From contig LR590464.1 of the NCBI GenBank assembly GCA_901472455.1, positions 3,410,001-3,474,000 of the forward strand: DNA of 64,000 nucleotides. The letters run 5' to 3'. The notes below the pieces were generated by a model. That model worked only from the letters and a program-made list of their open reading frames with translations, did not search any database and was not told where the DNA came from. This stretch comes from Leclercia adecarboxylata (GTDB lineage: Bacteria; Pseudomonadota; Gammaproteobacteria; Enterobacterales; Enterobacteriaceae). This document shows positions 51,446 through 63,237 of this stretch, piece after piece (position 1 is the first letter of the stretch; each line of letters starts with the position of its first letter). Position numbers and translations under genes: made by a program.

Positions 51446-51989
51446 TTACGGTAACAGGCTCTTGACGTCGATAGGCTTGGCTTCGTTCTCTGCTTCGCCC
51501 TTATCTTTGCCGTCGATTGCCATACCCGCCATCCGGTAGAAGTTATATTCCGGGTATTTGCCCGGACCGGAAATCAGCAGATCCTCTTTTTCGTACACCA
51601 GGTCCTGACGCTTGTATTCGCCCAGCTCGAAGTCCGGGGTCAACTGAATCGCCGTGGTCGGGCACGCTTCTTCGCACAGACCGCAGAAGATGCAGCGTGA
51701 GAAGTTGATGCGGAAGAACTCCGGGTACCAGCGACCGTCTACCGTCTCGGCTTTTTGCAGAGAGATACAGCCTACCGGACAGGCTACCGCACACAGGTTA
51801 CAGGCAACGCAGCGCTCCTGAGCCGTCTGGATCGCGCGTCAGCACGATACGGCCACGGTAGCGCGGCGGCAGATATACCGGCTCTTCCGGGTACATCCGG
51901 GTTTCGCGTTTGGCAAACGCGTGCAGGCCGATCATCCAGATACTGCGTACCTGGGTGCCGAAACCTACCAATAATTCTTTCAAGGTCAT
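51446..51989 (-). pseudogene. nuoI: NADH dehydrogenase I subunit I (1 insertion)
   Basis: The peripheral-arm subunit carrying clusters N6a and N6b. Two 4Fe-4S motifs can be read after correction: [16 protein letters not shown] and [13 protein letters not shown]. The frame breaks just before the first, where an extra base near 51828 turns DPDGQERC into [10 protein letters not shown]. Corrected, it is 180 residues, the E. coli length, ending IDVKSLLP. Start at ATG 51989, 13 bases past nuoH. Confidence 0.92.
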
Positions 51990-52002
51990 GGTCTAAAGCC
52001 CC

Positions 52003-52981
52003 TTATGGCTGCTGCCAGAGAATGACAGCCGCCGTTACCAACAAGTTGACGAGCGTCAGCGGCAGGCACACTTTCCAGCCGAAGGACATTACCTGGTCAT
52101 AACGCGGACGCGGTAACGCTGCGCGAATCAAAATGAACATCATCATGAAGAACGCGGTTTTCAGCGCGAACCAGATGAACGGCGGTAAGAACGGGCCATG
52201 CCAGCCACCAAAGAACAGCGTTACCATCAACGCGGAAATGGTGACGATACCGATGTACTCGCCCACGAAGAACAGACCGAACTTTCATACCGGAATATTC
52301 AATGTGGTAACCGTCGGCCAGTTCCTGTTCGGCTTCTGGCTGGTCAAACGGGTGACGGTGACACACCGCCACACCCGCGATAGCAAAGGTAACAAACCCA
52401 AAGAACTGCGGGATCACGTTCCAGATATCGGCCTGGTTGTTGACGATGTCGGTCATGTTGAATGAACCGGCCTGCGCCACCACGCCCATCAGGGAAAGAC
52501 CCAGGAACACTTCGTAGCTCAGAGTCTGCGCAGACGCACGCATCGCACCCAGCAGGGAGTATTTGTTGTTACTGGACCAGCCGGCGAACAGCACCGCGTA
52601 GACCGCAAGGCCTGCCATCATCAGGAAGAACAGGATCCCGATGTTCAGATCCGCCACAACCCAGGTCGGGCTAACCGGAACGATAGCAAACGCCAGCAGC
52701 AGCGAGGTAAAGGCGATCATTGGTGCCAGAGTAAAGATCACGCGATCCGAGAAGCGCGGAACCCAGTCCTCTTTAAAGAACATCTTGATCATGTCCGCGA
52801 CCAGCTGGAGTGAACCACCCCAGCCCACGCGGTTCGGTCCGTAACGGTTCTGGAACAGACCGAGCAGACGACGTTCACCGAAGCTCATGAACGCGCCGCA
52901 GGTGACGACCACCAGCAAAATAACAACCGCTTTCAGGATGTTCAGCAGGATGTCGATAAGATCAGGCGTTAACCAACTCAT
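52003..52981 (-). pseudogene. nuoH: NADH dehydrogenase I subunit H (1 insertion)
   Basis: NuoH forms much of the quinone chamber at the junction of the membrane and peripheral arms. [21 protein letters not shown] and [20 protein letters not shown] (the acidic loop) are diagnostic. An extra base in the T3 run at 52283-52285 breaks the frame at [15 protein letters not shown]. Corrected, it is 325 residues, the E. coli length. ATG overlaps the nuoG stop by four bases. Confidence 0.93.
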
Positions 52982-55705
52982 GCTTTTGCCTCCTGCAGGT
53001 TATCAAGACGCGCGCCCGCCAGCACTGGCGCGATGCCAGGCATACCCATTGGCAGACCCACCTGCCCTGCTGTCAGACCTTCAGAGATAATCAGCGGCAG
53101 GCTGATTGTCTGGCCTTCGTAGCTAAAGCTGATGTTAGCGCCTGCGTTCACGCCAAGCTTCGCGGCATCTGCCGGGTTGAGCTTGATGTACGGCTGCGGC
53201 ATACGGGTCTGGAAGACCGGGGAACGCTGGGACAATTCGTCGCTACCGAACAGATGGTAGTACGGCGCAATACGCCAGTTACCCTCTTCCGCCTGGAAGC
53301 TTGCCGGAACGGTAGAGAAGAACGCCAGACCGGTTTCGGAGGCTTCAATCAGGCGCACGCCCGGATCGCCGTGACGCAGAGAACCGCCCACTTCAGCCTG
53401 GAACTTGTTCCATGCCTGTGGGGAGTTCCAGCCTGGCGCCCATGCGAACGGGATCTGCGAACGCGGGAGCAGACGGCTGGTTGTTCCCTTCCATTGAGAA
53501 GGCGAACATGGTGTCTTTATCCTGCGGCTGACGCGGTTCGTGCACGCTGATGTTGGCGCGCATGGCGGTACGGCCGCTGTAGCGGTGCGGTTCACGCGCC
53601 AGTTTCTGGCCGCGAATACGGAAGCTTGCTTCCGGCGCCGCATCTTTAATGCCAGCCAGCTGCGGCAGTTGTGCCACGGCGGCGTCGATCACGTGGTCGA
53701 GCTGGGTCCAGTCCACTTCACGGCTCAGCACGGTGCTGTGCAGGGAGTGCAGCCAGCGCCAGCTTTCCAGCATCACAATGCTGTTGTCGTAGTACGCCGG
53801 GTCATAAACCTGGAAGAAGCGCTGGGCACGGCCTTCGTTGTTCACAACGGTACCGTCGCTTTCTGCGAAGCTTGCTGCAGAGAGCACCAGATGCGCTTTG
53901 TCCATGATCGCCGTGCGCTGATGGTCGATAACCATCACCAGCGGCGCTTTAGACAGGGCAGCGTCCACGCGGGCAGCAGAAGCATGACGATGGAGATCGT
54001 TTTCCAGCACCACGACAGCGTCTGCAGCACCGGATTCCAGTTCGCTTAACGCCTCTTCCAGCGAGCCGCCACCGATCATGCCCAGACCGATGCTGTTTAC
54101 CGCACGGGCAATCATGGTCACGCCAACGTCAGCACCGCGACCTTTCAGGGCTTTAGCCACGTTGGCCGCCGCTTCAATGATCTCTGTGCTACCGGCGTTA
54201 GTACCGGAAATAATCAGTGGTTTTTTCGCACCGGCCAGCGCCTGCACAATCACGTCAACTTTGTTCTGCAGATCGCGATCCAGACCTTCAACGGCCGGGG
54301 CGCTGTTGTCCAGCGCGTGAGCGATAGCAAAGCCAAGACGCGCCTGATCTTCAACCGGGGCACGGTAGGTCCAGGCTGCGATGTCGTCCAGACGGGTGTT
54401 ATCGACGTTAGTGACAAACAGCGGATGCTTGGCGCGCTGACCGATGTTGAGGATCGCCGCGATCTGCCAGTCAGCCACTTTCTGAGCCGCTGCCATTTCA
54501 CGTGCTTTACCCTTCACCGCCTGACGAACCGCCAGGGCAGCGCGCGCACCGGTCTGGGTTAAATCTTCACCCAATACCAGAACCGCATCATAAGATTCGA
54601 TTTCGCGCAGCGCAGGGGTATGAATACCGCCTTCACGCAGCACTTTCAGCACCAGTTGCAGACGTTCCTGCTCGCCCTTAGCGATACCGGTGTAGAAGTT
54701 TTCCGCGCCTACCAGTTCACGCAGCGCGAAGTTGCTTTCGATGCTGGCGCGCGGGGAGCCGATACCGATCACTTTCTTCGACTGGCGCAGAATATCTGCC
54801 GCGCCCTGCATCGCCTGTTCGGCGTTCAGCGTGATCACGTCATCGCCACGGCGCTGAACCGGCTGACGCGGACGGTCTTTCAGGTTCACATAGCCATAGC
54901 CGAAACGACCACGGTCGCAGAGGAAGTAGTGGTTAACGGTACCGTTGTAGCGGTTTTCGATACGACGCAGTTCGCCGTAACGTTCACCCGGGCTGGTGTT
55001 ACAGCCGAGGGAGCACTGCTGGCAGATGCTTGGTGCAAACTGCATGTCCCACTTACGGTTGTAACGCTCGGAGTGCGTTTTATCCGTGAAGACGCCGGTC
55101 GGACAGATTTCGACCAGGTTACCGGAGAATTCGCTCTCCAGTACGCCGTCTTCCGGGCGACCAAAGTAGACGTTGTCATGTGCGCCATACACGCCCAGAT
55201 CTTCGCCGTCTGCGTAGTCTTTGTAGTAACGCACGCAGCGGTAGCAGGCGATGCAGCGGTTCATTTCGTGAGAGATGAACGGCCCCAGATCCTGGTTGCG
55301 GTGGGTACGTTTGGTGAAACGGTAACGACGGAAGCTGTGCCCGGTCATCACGGTCATATCCTGAAGGTGGCAGTTACCGCCCTCTTCACAGACCGGACAA
55401 TCGTGCGGGTGGTTGGTCATCAACCACTCCACCACGCTTTCGCGGAACTGTTTGGCTTCCGCGTCGTCGATAGAAATAAAGGTACCTTCGGCGGCTGGCG
55501 TCATACAGGACATCACCAGGCGACCACGCGTGTCTTCCGCGTTTTGATATTGCTTCACCGCACACTGGCGGCAAGCACCGACGCTCCCCAGCGCCGGATG
55601 CCAGCAAAAATACGGAATATCAAGGCCGAGGGACAGACAAGCTTCCAGCAGGTTGTCCGCGCCATTGACCTCGTATTCTTTGCCGTCTACATGAATCGTA
55701 GCCAT
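52978..55705 (-). pseudogene. nuoG: NADH dehydrogenase I subunit G (1 insertion)
   Basis: The largest peripheral subunit with four iron-sulfur clusters and a molybdopterin-oxidoreductase-like domain. Cluster motifs: [45 protein letters not shown] and [14 protein letters not shown]. An extra base in GGG at 53465-53467 breaks the last sixth of the protein ([18 protein letters not shown]). Corrected, it is 908 residues, the E. coli length. ATG 55705 (MATIHVDG) has the better ribosome-site spacing than the ATG two codons upstream. Confidence 0.94.
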
Positions 55706-55761
55706 TAGCATGCTTCCAGTTGGCTCGGTATAAACCGAGCGTTAATCAAAATTCTTCTTAT

Positions 55762-55848
55762 CACCCTCACCCTACCCCTCTCCCTGAAGGAGAGGATATA
55801 GCCCGGTTTTCTCCCTCTCCCTTGAGGGAGAGAGCCGGCCTGAGGGGG
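55762..55848. repeat. Inverted pair of CCCTC-type repeats inside the nuo operon
   Basis: Unit one, CCCTCACCCTACCCCTCTCC - CTGAA - GGAGAGG, is followed by an inverted unit, CCCTCTCCC - TTGA - GGGAGAG, ending CCTGAGGGGG. Together they form a BIME-like mosaic in the 145-base gap between nuoF and nuoG. Same family as at 26.55 and 45.6 kb. Confidence 0.75.
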
Positions 55849-55850
55849 AA

Positions 55851-57188
55851 TTACCAGCGCGCTTTCAGCAGGTTCGGCTGAATACCATTGATTGAATGGG
55901 TATTGCTGAACGGCTGCTTGATGCCTGCTTCGAATTCGTCGCGGAAATATTTAATCGCGCTCTGCAGGGGTTCAACCGCACCTGGCGCATGCGCACAGAA
56001 GGTTTTACCTGGCCCCAGGAATCGACACAGTTGCTCAAGTGTCTCGATATCACCAGGCTGGCCTTCGCCACGCTCGATAGCACGCAGGATCTTCACGCTC
56101 CACGGCAGACCATCACGGCACGGGGTACACCAGCCGCAGGACTCACGGGCGAAGAACTCTTCCAGGTTACGCACCAGCGATACCATGCCGATCTCGTGGT
56201 CGACGGCCATCGCCAGCGCCGTACCCAGACGGCTGCCTGCTTTACCAATGCTTTCGAATTCCATCGGCAGGTCAAGGTGGGCTTCAGTCAGGAAGTCTGT
56301 TCCTGCCCCACCTGGCTGCCAGGCTTTAAATTTCAGGCCATCACGCATGCCGCCGGCGTAGTCTTCAAGAATTTCACGTGCGGTGGTGCCAAACGGCAGT
56401 TCCCAGACGCCCGGATTCTTCACGCGACCGGAGAAGCCCATCAGCTTGGTACCGGCATCTTTACTTGAAGAGATGCCCTGATACCACTCCACGCCATTAG
56501 CAAGGATAGCCGGGACGTTGCACAGGGTTTCGACGTTGTTTACGCAGGTCGGTTTACCCCACACGCCGGAGCTTGCCGGGAACGGTGGCTTTGAACGTGG
56601 GTTAGCACGGCGGCCTTCAAGGGAGTTAATCAGCGCGGTCTCTTCACCACAGATATAACGCCCTGCCCCGGTGTGCACGAACAGCTCAAAGTCAAAACCG
56701 GTGCCGAGAATGTTTTTGCCCAGCAGGCCCGCTTCGGTGGCTTCAGCGATCGCGCGACGCAGGTTCTCTGCCGCTTCGATGTACTCACCGCGCAGGAAGA
56801 TGTAGCCGCGGTAGGCTTTCAATGCGAACGCGGAGATCAGCATGCCTTCCACCAGCAGGTGCGGCAGCTGCTCCATCAGCAGACGGTCTTTATAAGTCCC
56901 TGGCTCCATTTCATCGGCGTTACACAGCAGATAACGGATGTTCATGGATTCGTCTTTCGGCATCAGGCTCCACTTCAGACCGGTGGAAAAGCCTGCGCCG
57001 CCGCGCCCTTTCAGGCCAGCGTCTTTTACTGCATTGACGATCTCATCAGGCGCCATACCGCCCAGGGCTTTGCGCGCCCCGGCGTAACCGTTTTTGCTTT
57101 GGTATTCTTCAAGCCATACCGGCTGTTTGTCATCGCGCAGACGCCAGGTCAGCGGATGAGTCTCAGCAGTACGAATTACAGTTTTCAT
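55851..57188 (-). CDS. nuoF: NADH dehydrogenase I subunit F
   Basis: NuoF binds NADH and FMN and carries the first 4Fe-4S cluster. [19 protein letters not shown] is the flavin/NADH-binding loop, [17 protein letters not shown] follows, and the cluster cysteines are in [12 protein letters not shown] and in the later region LEQLCRFLG. 445 residues, the E. coli length, intact. Its ATG overlaps the nuoE stop as ATGA. A repeat-filled gap follows before nuoG. Confidence 0.97.
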   Translation of the reverse strand: MKTVIRTAETHPLTWRLRDDKQPVWLEEYQSKNGYAGARKALGGMAPDEIVNAVKDAGLKGRGGAGFSTGLKWSLMPKDESMNIRYLLCNADEMEPGTYKDRLLMEQLPHLLVEGMLISAFALKAYRGYIFLRGEYIEAAENLRRAIAEATEAGLLGKNILGTGFDFELFVHTGAGRYICGEETALINSLEGRRANPRSKPPFPASSGVWGKPTCVNNVETLCNVPAILANGVEWYQGISSSKDAGTKLMGFSGRVKNPGVWELPFGTTAREILEDYAGGMRDGLKFKAWQPGGAGTDFLTEAHLDLPMEFESIGKAGSRLGTALAMAVDHEIGMVSLVRNLEEFFARESCGWCTPCRDGLPWSVKILRAIERGEGQPGDIETLEQLCRFLGPGKTFCAHAPGAVEPLQSAIKYFRDEFEAGIKQPFSNTHSINGIQPNLLKARW

Positions 57189-57686
57189 TTGTACTGCTCC
57201 AGCAGGTCAGGAATGGCTTCCGGCGTCAGATGGCTGTGAGTATCCTCATCAATCATCATGGTCGGCCCCTTGTCGCAGTTACCCAGGCAGCAGGTTGGCA
57301 GCAGCGTAAAGCGACCATCAAATGTGGTCTGCCCCGGCTTGATATCGAGTTTTTTCTCGATAGCGGCCTGAATGCCCTGATAACCGGTGATGTGACAAAC
57401 AACGCTGTCACAATAGCGGATCACATGGCGGCCAACTGGCTGGCGGAAGATCTGGCTATAGAAGGTGGCTACGCCTTCTACGTCGCTTGCCGGGATCCCC
57501 AGTACTTTTGCGATCTCATAGATCGCGCCATCCGGCACCCCAACCACGCTGTTTCTGTACGATTTTCAGCGCTTCAATGGACGCCGCACGCGGGTCTTCG
57601 TAGTGGTGCATCTCGTGCTCAATGGCGGCACGCTCTGCTTCACTCAGCTCAAAAGCCTCGGTTTGTGGTTGTTGATTCTCGTGCAT
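57185..57686 (-). pseudogene. nuoE: NADH dehydrogenase I subunit E (1 insertion)
   Basis: A thioredoxin-fold subunit carrying the 2Fe-2S cluster N1a, paired with NuoF. Cluster ligands are in RYCDSVVCH and [13 protein letters not shown]. An extra base in the C4 run at 57538-57541 cuts off the N-terminal 50 residues (MHENQQPQTEAFELSEAER ... [12 protein letters not shown]). Corrected, it is 166 residues, the E. coli length. True ATG at 57684-57686, two bases after the nuoCD stop. Confidence 0.93.
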
Positions 57687-57688
57687 AA

Positions 57689-59493
57689 TTAGCGGTCCAC
57701 ATCTGACATAACAAAATCGATACTACCCAGATACACAATCAGGTCGGAGACCAGACTGCCGCGAATGGCGGCCGGGATCTGCTGCAGGTGCGCGAAGCTT
57801 GGCGTACGCACGCGGGTACGGTAGCTCATGGTGCTGCCGTCGCTGGTCAGGTAGTAACTGTTGATACCCTTGGTCGCTTCGATCATCTGGAAGGATTCTT
57901 GCGCCGGCATGACCGGACCCCAGGAAACCTGCAGGAAGTGCGTGATCAGGGTTTCGATATGCTGCAGCGTGCGCTCTTTCGGTGGCGGCGTGGTCAGCGG
58001 GTGATCCGCCTTGAACGGGCCTTCCGGCATGTTGTTGAGGCACTGCTCAAGAATGCGCAGGCTCTGGCGCAGCTCTTCCACTTTCAGCATCACACGGGTG
58101 TAGCAGTCGGAAACACCGCCGCCCACCGGGACTTCAAAGTCGAAGTTCTCGTAGCCAGAGTAAGGACGGGCTTTACGCACGTCGAAATCAATACCGGTGG
58201 CACGCAGACCTGCACCCGTTGTCCCCCACTCCAGCGCCTCTTTCGCGCCGTAGGCAGCAACGCCCTTCGAACGACCAATCAGAATGGTGTTACGCAGTGC
58301 GGCTTTCTCATACGACGCCAGACGTTTCGGCATCCAGTCGAGGAATTCACGCAGCAGACGATCCCAGCCGCGCGGCAGATCGTGTGCTACACCGCCGATA
58401 CGGAACCAGGCCGGGTGCATACGGAAACCGGTAATCGCTTCTACCAGATCGTAGATTTTCTGACGATCGGTAAAGGCGAAGAAGACCGGGGTCATTGCGC
58501 CGACGTCCTGAATGAACGTGGAGATGTACAGCAGGTGGCTGTTAATACGGAACAGTTCTGACAGCATCACGCGAATCACGTTAACGCGATCCGGGGTGGT
58601 GATCCCTGCCAGTTTCTCAACGGCCAGCACGTAAGGCATTTCGTTTACGCAGCCGCCGAGGTACTCGATACGGTCGGTATACGGAATGTAGCTGTGCCAG
58701 GAATTGACGCTCGCCCATCTTCTCAGCACCACGGTGGTGGTAACCGATATCAGGCACGCAGTCGACAATCTCTTCGCCATCAAGCTGAAGAATAATACGG
58801 AACGCACCGTGCGCAGACGGGTGGTTTGGACCGAGGTTGAGGAACATGAAGTCCTCGTTGTCGGTACCGCGCTTCATGCCCCAGTCTTCCGGCTTGAAAG
58901 TCAGCGCTTCCATCTCCAGATCCTGTTTGGCTTTGGTCAGCTCAAACGGGTCGAATTCGGTGGCGCGCGCCGGATAGTCTTTACGCAGCGGGTGACCCGT
59001 CCAGGTTGGCGGCATCATGATGCGCGTCAGGTGCGGGGTGGCCGTCGAAGGTCATGCCGAACATTTCCCAGGTTTCACGCTCATACCAGTTGGCGTTCGG
59101 GAAAAGTTTTGTGATGGTCGGCAGATGCATGTCGTTTTCAGACAATGCCACCTTGAGCATGATATCCGTGTTGCGGTCTATTGAGATCAGGTGGTAGAAA
59201 ACGGAAAAATCCGCCGCGGGTAAACCCTGGCGGTGAGTACGCAGACGTTCGTCCATGCCGTGTAAGTCAAACAGCATAACGTACGGTTTAGGCAGTTTCT
59301 TGAGGAAATCAACCACTTCCAGTAACTGTTCACGCTTCACCCAAACAACGGGTACCCCGGTGCGGGTGGCCTGAACAGTAAAGGCATCCGGCCCAAAACG
59401 GTTGCGCAGTTCGCCAATGACCGGGTCATCCAGATGATCCCGTGTTTGCCAGGCGGCGTCTTGCGCGGTTAAGTCGGTCATAGTGTTCACCAT
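57689..59493 (-). pseudogene. nuoC: NADH dehydrogenase I fused subunit CD (2 insertions)
   Basis: As in E. coli, subunits C (about residues 1-190) and D are one polypeptide (also written nuoCD). The D part lines the quinone pocket. [13 protein letters not shown] holds the conserved quinone-contact histidines, and [15 protein letters not shown] and [12 protein letters not shown] follow. Extra bases are in the G4 run at 59035-59038 ([13 protein letters not shown]) and the AA at 58702-58703 ([14 protein letters not shown]). Corrected, it is 600 residues, the E. coli length. Start [11 protein letters not shown]. Confidence 0.94.
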
Positions 59494-59582
59494 TGCAAAA
59501 GGTCCGTGGTGACTGTCGGGCGTGGCTTCGCGCTATTTGAATAGTGATATGCGAAGGTTATCTCCATGCCCACAGGCGCAAA

Positions 59583-60257
59583 TTAAATTTCGTCTGGTGT
59601 ACGCAGATTGGTCACTGCAATACGTTCGCCGCGTTTACGCTCGCGCTCGGACTGCATGTTAGCGCGGTATACACCCTGGTCGCCCACGACCCAGGAGAGC
59701 GGACGGCGTTCTTTGCCAATCGACTCCTGCAACAGCATCAACGCCTGCATATAGGCTTCTGGACGCGGTGGGCAGCCCGGGATGTAAACGTCCACCGGGA
59801 TGAACTTATCTACGCCTTGCACGACAGAATAAATGTCGTACATACCGCCAGAGTTTGCACAAGCACCCATGGAGATAACCCATTTTGGCTCGAGCATCTG
59901 GTCATACAGACGCTGAATGACCGGCGCCATTTTGGTAAAGCAGGTTCCTGCCACCACCATCAGGTCAGCCTGACGCGGAGAGGCACGGAGTACTTCTGCA
60001 CCAAAACGCGCAACGTCATGCACCGCAGTGAATGACGTCACCATTTCAACGTAGCAGCAAGAAAGGCCAAAGTTGTAAGGCCAGATGGAGTTTTTACGAC
60101 CCCAGTTGACCATATCGTGCATGGCATTTTCGAGCTTGCCCATGTACACGCTTTTATTGACTTCTTGCTCCAGGGGGTCGGTTACGATCTCCTGTTTTTG
60201 CAGGGGGTAACGGTCATTCTCACCGTTAGGATCTATGCGGGTGAGCGTATAATCCAT
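59583..60257 (-). CDS. nuoB: NADH dehydrogenase I subunit B
   Basis: Carries the terminal 4Fe-4S cluster N2 that hands electrons to quinone. The tandem cysteines are in [12 protein letters not shown] and the others in [11 protein letters not shown] and IPGCPPRPE. 224 residues against 220 in E. coli, intact. Starts 15 bases after nuoA; an 89-base gap precedes nuoCD. Confidence 0.97.
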   Translation of the reverse strand: MDYTLTRIDPNGENDRYPLQKQEIVTDPLEQEVNKSVYMGKLENAMHDMVNWGRKNSIWPYNFGLSCCYVEMVTSFTAVHDVARFGAEVLRASPRQADLMVVAGTCFTKMAPVIQRLYDQMLEPKWVISMGACANSGGMYDIYSVVQGVDKFIPVDVYIPGCPPRPEAYMQALMLLQESIGKERRPLSWVVGDQGVYRANMQSERERKRGERIAVTNLRTPDEI

Positions 60258-60272
60258 CTTATTGCCTCGCTG

Positions 60273-60713
60273 TTACTGCTGACGATTAGAGATACTGTTT
60301 TCCGGGTTGATACGTTCACGGCGTGAACGCGCAGGTGTCCAGTCCAGCGCGCCAATACGCACCAGATAAACCAGACCGGCCAGTAACACTAAAATGAAAA
60401 TTGCGGCCTCGACAAAGCCTACCCAACCACTCTCACGAATGGAGGTTGACCATGCGAACAGGTAAAGCGCTTCCACGTCAAAAATGACGAAGAACATGGC
60501 CACCAGATAGAACTTGGCGGACAAACGTAAACGCGCAGTACCTACCGAATCGATACCCGATTCAAATGGCGTGTTTTTGTGCCTTGCCCGGGCGCGACCG
60601 CCGAGGAACCAGCCGCCGACAAGCATCAGGCAGCACAGGCCAATGGCTACGATAAGAAAGATTGCGAATGCCCAGTGATGAGCGATGACTTCTGTGGATG
60701 TTGACATACTCAT
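60273..60713 (-). CDS. nuoA: NADH dehydrogenase I subunit A
   Basis: A three-helix membrane subunit (ND3 homologue) whose loop between helices 1 and 2 is near the quinone site: [37 protein letters not shown] is the conserved second helix. 146 residues, intact. First gene of the nuo operon, behind the long leader shared with lrhA. Confidence 0.97.
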   Translation of the reverse strand: MSMSTSTEVIAHHWAFAIFLIVAIGLCCLMLVGGWFLGGRARARHKNTPFESGIDSVGTARLRLSAKFYLVAMFFVIFDVEALYLFAWSTSIRESGWVGFVEAAIFILVLLAGLVYLVRIGALDWTPARSRRERINPENSISNRQQ

Positions 60714-61261
60714 TGCTTACTCATCAAAAGTGATACCTAAAATCCTGCTCTTTCTGGCAGATGGGCATCACATCGATTCATGGGGAGGAACAAATAACCT
60801 TACACTAACTGTCGAAAAATGAGACATAGACAGCAAAATGATGTGGTTTTTTACTCCTTTCTATAACCTTTTGTCAACTTTAACAAAAGTTTCTTCACAT
60901 TAGATTACATTGTTCGAACTTCATTAACATTTAATGCCCTTTACCCTCAAAACGTGTGAGGCGCGTTCCGGCGTTGGGGTGTTGAATCGTGTCCGTAGTG
61001 ATCTAACACAAAGATTACCTGCCTATTTTGACAGGATTTGCTACCGATTCCTCCCCCCAAAGAGGAGTATTTTCTTGATCTGCGACACGCTTTTGTTAAT
61101 TCAATCAAAAAAACAGCAACATCTTAGCTGCTTTTTTAACATGCCCATTGACTTTGGAGAGAAGCGGGTGAGCGGTTCAGGCAGGGCACCATCGAGAATT
61201 ATCAATTTGATAAAGAAGACAATTGTCAAATGATAACGCTAAAGTGTTCGGAAGCAGATGC
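60714..61261 (-). promoter_or_regulatory. nuo operon upstream region
   Basis: About 550 AT-rich bases between nuoA and the lrhA terminator. In E. coli the corresponding region carries nuo promoters controlled by ArcA, NarL, IHF and Fis. ArcA-like GTTAA/ATTAACA stretches occur near 60925 on either strand, but I did not resolve a promoter. The 99-codon plus-strand frame at 60934-61233 has no ribosome site and no recognisable protein. Confidence 0.45.
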
Positions 61262-61308
61262 AAAAAAAGAACCACTCTGCGGGTTATCAGCCTGAGTGGT
61301 TCTTTTTC
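61262..61308 (-). terminator. lrhA terminator
   Basis: AAAGAACCACTC and GAGTGGTTCTTT form a 12-bp stem with a GC-rich loop, flanked by A and T tracts, 37 bases past the lrhA stop. Confidence 0.85.
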
Positions 61309-61344
61309 CGGGAACAAAATGTTAACAAAGCATGAGAAGTTCGT

Positions 61345-62288
61345 TTACTCGAAATCGCGCTCAATCACCAGGGAGTCATCCCCCCCCTTCCGGAGTAACA
61401 TTATTGTACTGCCAGGGGTTATCGTAATTTTCCATGGCATTGAAAATGGTCTGCGCCAGTTCGTTTTTGCTGAGCGGGTTGTGACACAGCATATACTCCG
61501 TATCCGGCAGCGCAGGCAGCCCATCCGCTTTGCCTAGCACCCGTAAATCCGGGCTCATCATCTCAACCGGACGTGCCGTGACGCCAAGCCCCGCTTTCAC
61601 CGCTGCGCGAACCGCAGGCAAGGTGGAGGCCACATAGGCGGAGTCGCCATGGCACGTTGGCAGCATTGAGCGTAGCCAGCACGATGTCGCGGAACGGACT
61701 AGGATCGTCCAGCAGCACCAGAGGAACGGGCTCGCCACGCTGCAGAGAAAACTCCGCGGCACAGTACCAGTGGGTTGGCGAAGTCCGCAACGTCAGACTC
61801 TCAAACTGGCCGGTGCGGTGGGTTGTCTCTACCAGATCGACCTCCTGCTCCTGCAACATATCAACCATAAAGGCATTGCGTTTTTACTCTGACGTCCAGC
61901 GCAAGCCTTCGGATAAACCGAACTGATTCGGTTGAGCAGGAACGGCAGAATGGTATCGGCCGACTCATCAGATGCGCCTAAGGTTAAGACGCCCTGCAGA
62001 TTACTAAACATTAAAGATGTACACGCTTCATCGTTGAAGCGTAAGATTTTTCTGGCATAACCCAGCAGCTGAATACCGTGTTCCGTTAACAAGCTTATTG
62101 CGACCATGACGGGCAAAAAGCTCTTTACCCACCAGTTGCTCCAGGCGTTGCATTTGTTGGCTGACCGCAGATTGCGTGCGGCAAACTGCGGCCGCGGCAG
62201 CAGCAAAGGTGTTCAGATCGGCGACCGCCACAAAGGTTCTCAGCAGATCGAGGTCGAGATTCAGTATCGGACGATTTGCATTAATCAT
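61345..62288 (-). pseudogene. lrhA: LrhA, LysR-type regulator of motility and RpoS (5 insertions)
   Basis: LrhA represses flhDC and type 1 fimbriae and affects RpoS stability in E. coli. The N-terminal winged helix-turn-helix reads [18 protein letters not shown] and [19 protein letters not shown]. The effector domain includes [14 protein letters not shown] and [18 protein letters not shown]. Extra bases lie near 62090, 61905, 61881-61885, 61647 and in the C8 run at 61380-61387. Removing all five gives 312 residues, exactly the E. coli length, ending DSLVIERDFE at 61345. As in E. coli it lies just upstream of nuo, in the same direction. Confidence 0.9.
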
Positions 62289-63237
62289 ATCTTTTCCACT
62301 TACAGGTTGCTCGTACGGAGCTGCCCCGGGTTTAAGCTGTGTGCGTAAAAGTAATACAGTTCCTTCTGAAAAAAATCCTCTGACGTCCCGGTCTGGCAGA
62401 GTGCCTGCGTAATGTAATTGTGCTGGGTATATCAGTGGTCAGAAACAACTTATCTGACGATATTTTTATTCTCAAAAACGATTGAGATAAATAGAAGTTT
62501 GTCGGTTGATGTAAATTCCGTTAAAGACGATGCCTTTCCGACGTCAACTTTATCGCAGTAGAGGTTAAGCAGCCAATGGTGTTACTTAACTTCTCAAGGC
62601 AGAGATAATTCAAACAATTACAACAAACTTTCAAAGGTTCAGCCAACAAGACCTGCTGTGGCCTGTTATCTTTACTCGCTAAACCCGGTGACATCTTACC
62701 CTAAAACCTTTTTATTTATAAGCCTTATTGCGCTTCCAGTGATTTAACCTGGTTGATAACTCGCTAAACTAATTTTATTTATATTAACGAAAGTTGTGAT
62801 TTTGTCTTTATTTGGAAATAACTAATAATTCGCCCAGGACTTAATGATTAATAATACTTAACATTAATTTCACAAGGGCAACCTTTATATAAAGACGCCG
62901 TGAAGTAAATGCTAGTGCATTTCATTCAGCTTTTACGAAATGTTGCTTAAGGAAACTGTAGCACTGCGGCCCTGCCCCCCTCAATAATCGTCTTTTTTGC
63001 AGCGTAAAATCCATTTTAATATGCAACAACCAAAATAAATAACCAAATAACAATAAAAATGTGGATTATAAAATACATCATAGCTTCAAAAACAGTTAAA
63101 AATGTCGATATCGCTTTTGAGAGATGAACAAAATCTTCTTCTGCCGACGCTTCAAAATTGGCCAAGCGAGGAGTACATTGTTTCGTGCTGGCTTCCACGG
63201 CAGGAAGTCGCAATCACAGCGAAAAGGTTAAAGATTC
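62289..63237. other. Long intergenic region between lrhA and alaA
   Basis: About 950 AT-rich bases between two divergent starts. E. coli has a similarly long gap here, holding the lrhA leader and promoters. I find no conserved ORF; a 65-codon minus-strand frame near 63016-63213 is low-complexity and lacks a ribosome site. Runs such as ATTAATTTCACAAGG and several TTATATTAAC-like stretches suggest regulator binding, but none is assigned. Confidence 0.45.

Noticed and set aside
60934..61233. 99-codon frame in the nuo upstream region
   Set aside because: No ribosome site, no known family, and it lies in a region expected to be regulatory.
63016..63213. 65-codon frame upstream of alaA
   Set aside because: Mostly hydrophobic low-complexity residues from AT-rich DNA; no start signal.
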